This document shows, piece by piece, positions 10,379 through 21,505 of a stretch of DNA of 64,000 bases (positions within the stretch are counted from its first letter, which is position 1; the number at the start of each line of letters is the position of its first letter). The position numbers and the translations under genes were made by a program. The notes beneath the pieces are model-generated. The model did no database searches, had not been told where the DNA came from, and saw only the letters and a list, made by a program, of their open reading frames with translations. This DNA is from Bolinopsis microptera (Eukaryota > Ctenophora > Tentaculata > Lobata > Bolinopsidae): assembly GCF_026151205.1 (NCBI RefSeq), contig NC_087081.1, positions 7,747,246-7,811,245 on the forward strand, written 5' to 3'.

Positions 10379-13300
10379 CGTAAAGGGTATCCTAGTTTTC
10401 CTTGTAGTTGTTGACCGAGTCCCCGGCCTGGTGCATTTAATCACTGCGATAGAAGATTCTTTACAAAAAGGGCACATTCTTAATGCGAAAAAACTATATA
10501 ATATTACATGTTCAAACACTGCATGTTCGCCAACAAAGCAGGCTATCAACAATCCATGAATAAGTAGCAACCATGTTATCAACCCCCAAAATACCTGTTC
10601 ATATTCTCCCACTGACTCGCCAGGTTTTTAGTAAAACCCCTCGGTATTTTAGTTCGAGGTGTGATGTTGATCTTGTTCATGTCCACTTCACCACTGTGTT
10701 TTGGTGTACGAGCAGGCTTGGCAGGGGTTACATTGGGGGTGACGTTAGGGGTGATGGTGTTTGAGCAAGGTTGGTTGGGTGTCACGGAGGTGGAGACTGG
10801 TGCTATGTTCTCTTTCACGGAGGTGGAGACTGGTGGTATGTTCTCTTTAACAGGACTACCTGAGAAACACATTGGTAACTCACAAGTGATAAGAATGGAT
10901 GGGATCAATTCTGATATGTGATAAAAAGCCCTGAATTTACTTATTCTAATCTCTGAATATTTTGATAAAAACAAGTTCTGAAGGTTTAATTTAATGTTCG
11001 TACCTTGAACTGTGCTTGATATTTGGTCGTCTTGAAGCACTTGCTTAATCCAGTCTCTACTAAACTGTCCGGGATCTGTTTCCGAACTTACTGTAATCGG
11101 ACAATAACTTGGTACAGATGAAATTTGTTCATCAGCATTGATAGTTCTGTTATTTATTGAGGCAGCAGGTTTCGTCCCGTTGTTTCCCCGAAACACTCAG
11201 ATTACTTTCAAGGGTCAGATTTGTGGCTTGCTTCCGGACCACAAGTGCCCGTTTGAGTCCGTTTTCTGCTGCTCCGGGAGGTTAAGAGGAGTTGTGGGTG
11301 CGAAGCTGGAACCTTGCCGATCTCTCAGAATGACACTTGACTTTATCGATTGCATGGGAGTTAGATCTGAAGACCCAGAAAACTCGTTCAAGAACCTGAA
11401 CTATTTGCCGAAGTGTTTGGTTCGTCAAAAGAAATTGGGTAAACGTTTGACCGTGTTCAGTGTCGATTTCTGCAGGAAATTTCTTGTACTGTTTCCTGAA
11501 AGTCGGGTGTTATCAAAAATGAACCAATTTGTTTAGTCTCACAGCAAAACTGATGTTTGACATCCTTTGGAAAATTTGATCCGATAAATAAACGACTTTT
11601 TCATTATACCAGGAATATTGAATTCATTACAAAAGTTACCTATCCAGCGAGAGAGTTGAACCAGGTCTTGGGGTGGAGAAACATCTGAAGTACTAAGCGC
11701 TAAGGATTCCAGTTGAAAAGCCGGCATTTCAGGCATGATCACTCTACTAATTTTTGGTGGTGACTTAATAGAGTCTTCAAAGATCGCCTGAACCGAGGGA
11801 GATTCCGTGAGATTCTTGGAACAGTTCGGCTCGATTGATAAGTTGAGTGGAGCTTTGCTCGGATTTCTAGTCGTGACACTCACATCAGAGCTCAATCTCA
11901 GGGTAACATCACGAGATCTACATTCCGATATTTCAAGTTCGGATAACATTGATCTAGCGTCAGAGCATTCGGATGACAGGGATTTCTCCGCAAGGGGGTT
12001 TTCTTCTAGGGCAATAATTGGCGGCAACTGAGGGAGAGCACCGAACTTGGGAAAATCTACCCTACTGGAATCAGGATCCAGTTGAAATGTGGTGTTGTTT
12101 CCAAAGAAATTAGACATGTTTTGAGTAATATAGGGCATGTGAGACTCATTAATACCGGTAATGTTCAGTGTTTCATCGGGAGTTTTATAGCTGGCGTTTG
12201 GTTTTGATATGATTACTGAGTCTTCAAATTCCACCTCCCCAGTGACCTGCCCTTCACCAATGTTATCTGAGCCAGACTCTGGAATGTCTGCATCAAGCGA
12301 GTCAAAGTTCAATTTTTGCTGGAGAGCGGCCAATTTTTCAGTTGATTGTGCAAGTTGTTGACAGAAATTCTTATCAAACTCTCGAACGTTCAAGCTCATG
12401 TCAAGTCTCGTTATTTCGCGTGAGGTAAACAAATCAGTCATATTGTTAGCCAAATCTGAGGTCTCATTCCGGGTATTCGATAAATCAGACTGAGAAAATA
12501 GTTCCATCAGAGGTTCCAGATTTGGTTGACGATAAACTGGACCTCAGTTTCTCGCACCCGGGTGATGCCTTGCTACCATTCCCGTAAGGGGACTTAGCAA
12601 TACAGTTTAATGAAACTCTGATGGAGAGAAAGCTGGAGTTTGTTCATGCTAGATCTACTGAAAGTTTGCGGAGTAATATTAATAGCATTGAGAGACACGC
12701 TGTGACGAGCAGCTGTGAAGGAGTCCCCGGAGACGGACCGGACTTTGGGGGGACTGAGGGGTAGGCCAGCCAGACGAGGTGAACGTCGAGAGACGGGTGT
12801 GTTTGTGACCTGGCGGAGGTTGGGTTTATTAGTGGGGGTGTTTATCAGGTCCAGTTGTACTTAGGGGTCGTTCACATATTACGTAATCACTTGGCAAAAC
12901 AATCAACAGAAAACACTAAGTCTGTGGACTGAGGTTCATATAAACTTCTCAATTAAAGAAAGCAACACACCTGAACATTAGCTAAACTGATTGGAGCAGA
13001 TCGTCTGAGTCTGGGGCTCCTCCTGCGGGGCGGGGCGGCATCTACCTTTACCTCCTCTGTGACCTGGCAACTCTGAAGATAAGAGTCCCTTCGTCTGTGC
13101 AGGTTTACGTTAGGTGATATTGGGATCATGTGACTCTTCTTCGCGGGATGATACTCGATAGATACGTCCAACTGAGGTTGCAGGGTGATTTAAATATTGG
13201 TCCCACATTTCCGTTAAATCCTACTATGATATACTCCTCATTTCTCCCATCAAAAAGTCTGTCTAACATTGGCGTCTTAGACCATAGTTTGTCGCTTGAA

Positions 13301-16300
13301 ACTTAGTCTTTAGTTCACGTTAGCAGCCCATTATAATTTGTATCCAAACTTGAATATGATTTACGATTACGTACATAAATTAAATTCATGCAATTTCGAA
13401 TTTACCGCACGGCGCGAAAACAAGAAAACTTTCAACACAAACCACTCAACGCGCCCTACGTTAACAAGCTTATAAACCGTGACAGCATGTTTCGTTTCCT
13501 GCTGAGTCCACAAAATGGCGCGCAAATAACAGAATAGCAAAATTCAAGTACATCATGAGTAACTCACCCGAGGAGAGGGGAACAGCTTCTTCTTACTGAT
13601 TGTAGTGTCAGTTATTCCAGGTGTTGATGCCCCATGTTCTAGCTGCTTCACATAAGTTGACGGAGAATATTCTCCTAGTTCTGAAAAATACGTCGATAAC
13701 AACAAATACCAATGATAAATATCATAACTATCCATGGGAAACTTCCCAAAGAGGAATCCAAATTGTCAAGCATGATCAGCCTTCAACTACATCTGAACAA
13801 ATTTTAAAAGATTGGAATAGTTCACAGAATATCTGAACAAATTGAAAGACACAACACTCCTTATAAGGTAGTCACGTGGTTGTGGAACTAACCAGGTTGT
13901 ACAGGAGACTCCAGATTGGGCTCAACGTTACAGTTGTTAACAACCACTTCAGAGTTGTTAATGTTGTTAATTGACAACCCCGCTGTGTATGTTAACCTCT
14001 TTTGTTGGTCGTTAAAACTACCAGGCTTTGCCTGGACATGATAAGAATTTTAGTTATTATATTATATATTTTTAAATACGTTACATACGTTAACACTCAT
14101 ACCACCATTATATTACCCATGCATATTGCATAAGAAGATCAGAAAAATCGATGAGCCCCAAAAAGTTAATTTCCAATACGTGATTAGGAAAATTCCGTGA
14201 TTTAGTTAGGAAAATCCGGTGCTGCATAAAAACAAGAAGAATCTATGAAAATATGAAACATACCTTGAAGCAGAAGACAGGTGCCTTCTCTTTCTTCTTT
14301 TTATCAGTAAGTGGAGTGTCACAACCTGTCTGTTCGTCTGTAACATCAGTAACATCTGTAGTGGTCGAGGTGGTGGTGGTGACTGTACTGCCCTCAGAAC
14401 TGCGGTGAACACGTGATCTCTTGCGCTTTAGTCGCGACTTACGATAGCGTGATGTCCTGAAAGTGTGTTCATTTTACATTGTATTCGACGACGACATCTG
14501 CATGGGATGTTCCATCAGTCCCTTGTCACCTAACATTATCGAAACACCACCATAAAATCACGTGACGTCATCACAACACAACGTGACGTCACAGAAATTA
14601 AAAAATCTTAACCAGATCAATCATCCAAATCATTATAAGAAGGTAAAATAACAAGGTATTATAACTTTACAATAAGATGCCACACTCACAATCCCTCGCT
14701 GAGCCTCTGTTTAAAGTTCTTCCTCTTAACGGGATCAGCTTGTGGTGACATGTCAAACTTAGATCTCTTGTTTGGGGGATCTGTGATAATGTAGTGGTTA
14801 AATACAATAAAGCTTACTCCTTATAATGCAACGTGAAGTCGCTGGCTGTTATTGTGTGTATATATGTGCATTAACTTTATGGAGGGCGCGAAAAGTTATC
14901 TTTTATGGAGGGCGCGGAACATTTAAAAACATAAATTTATATTTTCAAGCACAACTAATAGTTCGTAGACGGACATAGCCGATACCGTTAGTATAGATAA
15001 TAGATAACATTGTGCCATTCATTGTAGAACGTTGTGACGTCATAAAAACAACACGTGACGTAACTTCAAAACATCACGTGACGTAACATCAAAACAACAC
15101 GTGACGTAATCAAAACATCACGTGACGTCATAAAAAACCACGTGATGTCACAACACCACACTCACCTAGATCTACTGGTGAGGGAAAGTCCGTCACATTT
15201 ACTGTTGTGTTATTCGGTTTGGCTGGTTTCTTCCTAGGATCCACAGGAGTCTGTCTCAATAACGCTTTCCTGGAACATTTCTTGTGAAATATCACGTGAC
15301 GTCGTCACAAAACTACGTGACGTCATTCGAATACCACGTGACGTCATCAAAACATCACGTGACGTGTCAGCAACGCTGTTCTGTAGTCTATTTTCAAGAC
15401 TTTTTGTCCAGACTTATATAATAATACAGCGCATATCCCTATGGTAAAAATTATCTGTACTAGGGTATTAAATAATCTACTCGGGCATACAACATGACAA
15501 CTTTAAACATATAAAGAGTCGCAATGTTAATAATATTATAAAACTGTGGAAAAATAATTATAACAAATACTGGAAATAACTGAAATATGTGTAATAACAT
15601 AAATATCATTATAATATCTGCATTCCGTATTTATAAAACGTGTAACTGTAGCAAGACAGGTAACAAGACCGGTTATATTGCTTGGAGTTACTTGTGACGT
15701 CATCAAAACAACATGTGACGTCATCACTAAACCACGTGACGTCATTTGACAAGACATGTTATATTGCCCGGAGTTACTTGTGACGTCATCAAAACAACAT
15801 GTGACGTCATCACTAAATCACATGACGTCATTTGACAAGACAGGTTGTTTTTCTCGGAGCTACTTTAAAGTAAGTAACTCAAGTGGATGTTACAAGCGAT
15901 ATCTGATCATTAACAAGATGGTCACTTATATTGGCTGAAAGTTAATAATATTCAGTTGTGGAACTGTAGGTTAAAATAACTTACTGATAGGAGCGATATA
16001 GAAACTAAAGTATGAACTTCAAGTTTCACGATAATATTATTATATATTATTATTATATCAAATGTATCGATCATCAGAACTATCTTATTTTAACTATAAA
16101 TCTCATGATTTAGTAGATTTCAGATCATAGCATTTGGTGACAAAAGTACAGCCAGTAACGTCATTCGCGTCATACCATGCATTAACAATTTCAAATTATT
16201 CTTTTTTCAAATTATATTTTTAATCAATGGCTCATGTCTACAAGTGCAGGTTAGTGTTGGAATTCATTTAAATTTTACATAAATTAACTAATTTCTAAAG

Positions 16301-16697
16301 TTATAAGTAACAATAAATTAAATCAGATTTGATAATAATTATTTTATTCAGCTTCCTAAGAGTCCATGCTACTTACCGGCCGTCCGCGGTCATGTTCCTT
16401 CTTAAACAGTACCTACGGTCAACATAATTATGACATAATGTTACTAGCATTGCTACAATCCTACTTGCTACATCTGCACAACTATAAGAGTTGTTAAACT
16501 GCTGAAGGTTAATCCTTAATTATCCTTTATTAAACATCGTAATCCTTCCTTCATTTCTCAAATGATTGTAATTTTATTACTCTTCTTTCTTATGTTTTAA
16601 ATAATCCCCTCAAAGCTTCTACGAAGAATTAAAATTCACTTTATTCCAAAGTTGTATTATTGTCCTACTACTATTAATATGCGAACCCCCCACCCCC

Positions 16698-16732
<35 letters not shown>

Positions 16733-17805
16733 ACAGATATTCTCGATATTCCTATAATTGTTAGATCTCCTCATTTAGATTACCTGTACAGTACATAACA
16801 ATGGACTCTACATGGTGAATGTTAGGATCATGACAAGTGAATTAAAATAAAACTATTCGAATGATTTGAGACTATAAAAGTTTAGCAAGTCGAGCGAGTT
16901 AAAACTCCGTATGATAATATGGAGGGAACTGTATAAATTATAACTAGCTGTATACCTGCGTTGTGCCGTGAGAAGAGGAGTTCCGATAACAGGTCCACGT
17001 GGAGCAGGCCCAGGTGTTCTGATACAGGGAGTAGAGAACGACAGATCTGTGAGGGAGTAAAGTTACAGATCTGTGGAGAAACTTAAACGAAGTTTAATTT
17101 TATACAGAGGTAATTTGTTATAAATATTTGAGTCAGGCCATATTTAAAGGAATACAATAGAGAACTGGAGAAGTAAATTAACAGGGATTCGAGGATGAAA
17201 GTTAAATAGCTAAGCAGCATTATGCAATTCAGCACATCCAAATAAGAAGCAATACTCCACCTCCGTGTATGGGAATATTTCTCATCTTATTCTCAACACT
17301 GAGATCTTGGTTAGAGACGGACTTTCTAGTTAAAGTTGGTCTGGTTCTCAAAACAACAGAGTGTTTAGTCGTCGTCTTGTTGTGTTTGAACACGCTGGTT
17401 AGTATACCTAAATGTATTGCTATTACCATCATGTGACGTCATCACAACACCTCGTGACGTCATCACAACACCACGTGACGTCATCACAACACCACGTGAC
17501 GTCATCATAACACCACGTGACGTCATTATAACACCACGTGACGTCATCACAACACCACGTGACGTCATAACAACACCACGTGACATCATGTGTTTGAACA
17601 CACTGGAGGTGTTGCTATTACCTTATTAATTTTTGTTTCAAATTGAAATCCTGTGATTAGTTACAGAAGAGTACTTCAATTTAATGTATAATGTATAATG
17701 TATAATGTATATGTTGTACACTACCAGAAAGAGATCCGCTACGTTTTCGTTTCCCTTTCAAAGGTAACTTGTACGCTGCTTCCTGTTCACTGACACCCCA
17801 AATAC
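10379..17805 (-). CDS. Multi-exon gene for an unrecognised S/T-P-rich basic protein with two KEN boxes
   Basis: On the minus strand these exons join with matching phases: 17394-17261, 17046-16956, 15269-15166, 14780-14690, 14456-14264, 13998-13893, 13680-13568, 13171-12971, 12809 to about 12617, about 12542-11640, 11366-11243, 11146-11004, 10859-10595 and perhaps 10433-10379. An earlier exon, 17805-17725, looks real but its phase does not match the next, so one small exon is missing. The product is about 900 residues, basic and apparently disordered, with many SP/TP sites, two RRSPRL motifs and two KEN boxes near the C-terminus. KEN is an APC/C-Cdh1 degron and SP/TP are CDK-type sites, so a cell-cycle-regulated nuclear protein is inferred. 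Sororin also combines RRSPR and KEN, but its C-terminal signature was not found. The 12.6/12.5 kb junction is the weakest. Confidence 0.7.
10595..10859 (-). CDS. KEN-box exon of the minus-strand gene
   Basis: Acceptor TTTCTCAG at 10860, donor AACAG|GTATTT at 10594. It starts with a duplicated peptide, SVKENIxPVST type, giving two KEN boxes 12 residues apart, followed by a TP-rich segment and the conserved-looking FTKNLASQWENMN end. Without the final splice the frame would stop 4 codons later; with it, an acceptor at 10434 adds a short basic tail ending at TAG 10379. Confidence 0.65.
11640..12542 (-). CDS. Large internal exon of the KEN-box gene
   Basis: About 300 codons open on the minus strand. 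The frame continues upstream of the first ATG (12507) as VYRQPNLEPLMELF, so this is probably an internal exon with an acceptor near 12542, not a gene start. It ends at donor ATAG|GTAACT (11639) in phase 1, which fits the exon at 11366. Content: Ser/Thr/Asn-rich, several NITG/NMSN/NLS-like words, a weak helical stretch (FCQQLAQSTEKLAALQQKL) near its start, and no known domain. Confidence 0.6.
12971..13171 (-). CDS. Exon of the KEN-box gene carrying the first RRSPRL motif
   Basis: 201 bases, 67 whole codons, phase 0 at both ends: acceptor AACCTCAG, donor TTCAG|GTGTGT. It encodes SPNVNLHRRRDSYL and a basic PPRRRSPRLRRSAP cluster, a plausible nuclear-localisation or CDK-site region. The next exon (from 12809) repeats RRSPRL followed by AGLPLSPP. 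Confidence 0.7.
14264..14456 (-). CDS. Basic and Thr-rich exon of the KEN-box gene
   Basis: Acceptor CTTTCAG at 14457, donor TTCAAG|GTATGT. It opens with an Arg/Lys-rich stretch (RYRKSRLKRKRSRVHR), a likely bipartite nuclear signal, followed by a poly-Thr segment with VTDVTD and an acidic/basic KKKEEK end. Phases fit both neighbouring exons. Confidence 0.65.
14559..14592. promoter_or_regulatory. Intronic CRE pair
   Basis: Two TGACGTCA palindromes 21-22 bases apart; the first is preceded by CACG to give CACGTGACGTCA, an E-box overlapping a CRE. Lies in an intron of the minus-strand gene. Binding is inferred from consensus only. Confidence 0.5.
15031..15160. promoter_or_regulatory. Intronic E-box/CRE array (about 6 copies)
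   Basis: Repeats of CACGTGACGT(A/C)A spaced about 19-23 bases apart with AAAACA-type spacers. Some copies have lost the palindrome (GTGACGTAA, GTGATGTCA). It sits directly beside the splice donor at 15165. Confidence 0.55.
15292..15368. promoter_or_regulatory. Intronic E-box/CRE array (4 copies)
   Basis: Four ACGTGACGT units at about 20-base spacing, starting about 20 bases outside the exon that begins at 15269. Three keep CACGTGACGT. Confidence 0.55.
15663..15865. repeat. 86-bp tandem repeat, 2.3 copies, three CRE palindromes per copy
   Basis: Copies start at about 15663, 15749 and 15835 (ACAAGAC...). Each full copy holds three TGACGTCA sites preceded by CTTG, CATG and CACG (CATG instead of CACG in copy 2). 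The third copy is partial and has lost the sites. Confidence 0.7.
16699..16731. repeat. 33-base C run
   Basis: Uninterrupted cytosines after a C-rich leader at about 16685, within an intron of the minus-strand gene. May be real or a base-calling/assembly artefact. Confidence 0.7.
17431..17590. repeat. 21-bp E-box/CRE minisatellite (8 copies)
   Basis: Eight units of the form CACGTGACGTCATCACAACAC. Copy 1 begins ATGTGACGTC, copy 2 has CTCG and the last has TGACATCA. As 21 is a multiple of three, the array is open on both strands (minus: repeated SRGVVMT; plus: repeated DVITTPR). It is bracketed by two copies of an exon start (see findings). Confidence 0.8.
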
Positions 17806-18459
17806 CTGATAAATATCGTTTTAGAATAATATACAGTGTATAAGGGGCCCTGTATAACAGTGACTGCACTGTCGTGTGCTTCTGGTTGAGTTATTATCTT
17901 ATTTTCAATTATTTGCCTCTACATTAACCTTCTATACTCGACTGCTCCGTTTATTTATTAACAGTACTTCTTGAAAGCAAACAGGTAACACTGACTTTTA
18001 ATAACCATCCGGGGGGGGGGCCAATGACTACCAATGGAGACTTTTGGGGACTAAAAATCATGGGGACTGGAGGTCAACTCGTTGACGTAATTCACCATTT
18101 GTCCCCATAAGTCCCCAGAATTTTTGACAGTTATTTATGGTTTCCAAGTTAGTTTAATAACGATACGATCGAGATGTTTTGTCCAAGATAAGAGTAGGAT
18201 AAACCTGACTTAAAAGTAAAATGATAAGCCCGGTTGTAATGTGTTCTACCACTGTACAAGTCAGTTCAGATTGAGGTAAATTGAAGTTTGAAGGTAGAAG
18301 TAGCCGACTCGCTGAACTATCTGAATCTTATAATCGAATGAAAAATCATGAATTAACCCTTCGACTTACCCTCCTAATACACTTAAAGATGTTAGATGAT
18401 GGGTGAATGAGTATTTATAACAGCCGTTCTGTGAACAGACTTGGTGATCTTTATTTTAA
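17806..18459. other. Probable 5' flank of the minus-strand gene
   Basis: No complete gene. A GTAAGT donor on the minus strand near 18370 follows a short open stretch and could mark an upstream exon of the KEN-box gene, but no ATG or phase link could be fixed. Confidence 0.35.
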
Positions 18460-21452
18460 GGGGGGGGGGGGGGGACATTGGGGACATTTGAGACATTGGA
18501 GACAAAGCTTTTGGAGACATTGGAGACACTGGAGACGTAGATGTATGATTGGAGAAAGAGGAGGATTTAGGAGGAGGATGACCCAGGAGAAGGACTCAGG
18601 AGGAGAAGGAGGAGGATGAGGACTCAGGAAGAGGACTCAGGAGGACTGAGAAGGAGGAGGACTGAGGATGGTTGTGGAGGATGGCTGAGGAGGATGGCTG
18701 AGGAGGATGACTGAGGAGGAGGATCTAGGAGGATAAGGACCCAGGAAGAGGAGGACCCAGGAGGAGGAGGAGGAGGACTCAGGAGGAGGACTCAGGAAGA
18801 GGACTGAGGAGGACAGAGAAGGAGGAGGACTGAGGAGTACTGAGGAGGATGGCTGAGGAGGATGACTGAGGAGGATGACTGAGAGGGAGGAGGAGGAGAA
18901 GAAGGACTGAGGAGAAGGAGAAGGAGGAGGACCTAGGAGGATGAGGACCCAGGAGGAGGACTCAGGAGGAAGAGGAAGAGGACTCAGGAGGACTGAAAAG
19001 GAAGAGGACTGAGGAGAACTGAGGTGGAGGAGGACTGAATAGGAGGAGGAGGGGGGACTGGGGGAGGACTGAGGATGAAGAAGACTGACGAGAAGGATGA
19101 GGAGGAGGACTGAGGACTGAGGAGGATGAAGAGGAGGAAGACCCAGGAGGAGGAGGGATGAGGACTGAGGAGGATGGCTGAGGAGGATGGCTGAGGAGGA
19201 TGACTGAGGAGGATGACTGAGAGGGAGGAGGAGGAAGAGGACTGAGGAGGAGTAACACTGAGGAGGAGAAAGAGGAGGACCTAGGAGGAGGTGGACCCAG
19301 AAGGAGGACTCAGGAGGAGGAGGAGATCTGAGGAAGAGGACTGAGGAGGACTGAGAAGGACTGAGGAGGAGAAGGAGAAGGTGGAGGAACTAAGAGGAGG
19401 ATGAACCAGGAGGAGGACTTAGGAGGAGGACTTAGGAGGAATGAGAAGGAGGAGGACTCAGGAGAACTGATGAGGAGGAGGAGGAGGACTGAATAGGAGG
19501 AGGGGGACTGGGGAGGACTGAGGAGGAGGAGGACTGACGAGAAGGATGAGGAGGAGGACTGAGGACTGAGGAGGATGAAGAGGAGGAAGACCCAGGAGGA
19601 GGAGGGATGAGGACTGATGAGGACTGAGGAGGATGGCTGAGGAGGATGGCTGAGGAAGATGACTGAGAGGGAGGAGGAGGAAGAGGACTGAGGAGGAGGA
19701 GTGGGACTGAGGAGGAGAAAGAGGAGGACCTAGGAGAAGGAGGACCCAGAAGGAGGACTCAGGAGGAGGAGGAGATCTCAGGAAGAGGACTGAGGAGGAC
19801 TGAGAGGGAGGAGGACTCAGGAGTACTGAAGAGGATGACTGAGGAGGAGGAGGAGAAGGGGAAAGACTGAGGAGGAGAAGGAGAAGGTGGAGGAACTAAG
19901 AGGAGGATGAACCAGGAGGAGGACTCAGGAGGAAGAGGAGGAGGACTCAGGAGGAGGACTTAGGAGGAATGAGAAGGAGGAGGACTGAGGAGAACTGAGG
20001 AGGAGGAGGAGGAGGACTGAATAGGAGGAGGAGGAGGGGGACTGGGGAGGACTGAGGAAGAGGAGGAGGATGAAGAGGACCCAGGAGGAGGAGGACTGAA
20101 GAGGAGGATGAGGATGAGGACTGAGGAGGAGGAGGAGGACTGAGGAGGATGGCTGAGGAGGATGACTGAGAGGGAGGAGGAGGACTGAGGAGGAGGAGGA
20201 GAAGGACTGAGGAGGAGAAGGAGGAGGACCTAGGAGGAGGAGTACTGATGAGGAGGACTGATGAGGATGGCTGAGGAGGATGGCTGAGGAGGATGGCTGA
20301 GGAGGATGGCTGAGGAGGATGGCTGAGGAGCACGGCTGAGGAGGATGGCTGAGGAGGATGACTGAGGAGGATGACTGAGAGGGAGGAGGAGGAGGAGGAG
20401 AAGGACTGAGGAGAAGGAGGAGAAGGAGGAGGACCTAGGAGGAGGAGGACTCAGGAAGAGGAGGAGGACTCAGGAGGAGGACTTACAAGGAGGAGGACTG
20501 AGGAGAACTGAGGAGGAGGAGGATGAGGACTGAATAGGAGGAGGATGGGGACTGGGGGAGGACTGAGGAGGAGGGGGACTTGGGGAGGACTGATGAGGAG
20601 GAGGAAGACTGACGAGAAGGATGAGGAGGAGGACTGAGGAGGAGGACTGATGATTGAGGAGGAAGAGGAGGATGATGAAGAGGAGTAGGAGGACCCAGGA
20701 GGTCCGGAGGAGGAACCAGGAGGAGGACCAAGGTCCCAGGAGGAAGACTGGGGAGGACTGAGGAAGAGGAGGAGGATGAAGAGGACCCAGGAGGAGGAGG
20801 ACTGAAGAGGAGGATGAGGATGAGGACTGAGGAGGAGGAGGAGGACTGAGGAGGATGGATGAGGAGGATGACTGAGAGGGAGGAGGAGGACTGAGGAGGA
20901 GGAGGAGAAGGACTGAGGAGGAGAAGGAGGAGGACCTAGGAGGAGGAGTACTGATGAGGAGGACCTGATGAGGATGGCTGAGGAGGATGGCTGAGGAGGA
21001 TGGCTGAGGAGGATGGCTGAGGAGCACGGCTGAGGAGGATGGCTGAGGAGGATGACTGAGGAGGATGACTGAGAGGGAGGAGGAGGAGAGAGGAGAAGGA
21101 CTGAGGAGGAGGAGGAGAAGGAGGAGGACCTAGGAGGAGGAGGACTCAGGAAGAGGAGGAGGACTCAGGAGGAGGACTTACAAGGAGGAGGACTGAGGAG
21201 AAACTGAGGAGGAGGAGGATGAGGACTGAATAGGAGGAGGATGGGGGACTGGGGGAGGGACTGAGGAGGAGGGGGACTTGGGGAGGACCTGATGAGGAGG
21301 GAGGAAAGATGACGAGAAGGATGAGGAGGAGGACTGAGGAGGAGGACTGATGATTGAGGAGGAAGAGGAGGATGATGAAGAGGAGTAGGAGGACCCAGGA
21401 GGTCCGGAGGAGGAACCAGGAGGAGGACCAAGGTCCCAGGAGGAAGACTCCC

Positions 21453-21453
<1 letters not shown>
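18460..21453. repeat. 3 kb purine-rich (GGA-type) satellite
   Basis: Begins with a 15-base G run and consists almost entirely of GAGGA, GGACTGAGGA, GGATGGCTGA and GGACCCAGGA words on the plus strand. Long open frames on the minus strand are Ser/Pro/Leu low complexity. Larger internal duplications are visible (about 450 bp near 19085/19533 and about 705 bp at 20041/20747). Confidence 0.9.
20041..21449. repeat. About 705-bp tandem duplication inside the purine satellite
   Basis: 20041-20746 and 20747-21449 share the same order of words, including the rare markers GGTCCGGAGGAGGAACC and CCAAGGTCCCAGGAGGAAG at the end of each copy (about 20702 and 21402). Differences are mostly single-base indels. 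Confidence 0.75.

Positions 21454-21505
<52 letters not shown>
21454..21505. repeat. 52-base C run ending the purine satellite
   Basis: The purine array (plus strand) switches abruptly to 52 consecutive cytosines, then to unrelated sequence (TTTAAGCACTCGG). The strand-asymmetry flip at this point is suspicious of an artefact or junction. Confidence 0.8.

Noticed and set aside
10379-10859. Firm sororin assignment for the KEN-box gene
   Set aside because: Only RRSPR and KEN words match; the acidic LLVE-type C-terminus and FGF motif are not seen.
10379-12600. Separate gene starting at ATG 12507
   Set aside because: The frame continues sensibly upstream of that ATG and downstream exons match its phase, so a single gene is preferred, though the 12.6 kb junction is not proven.
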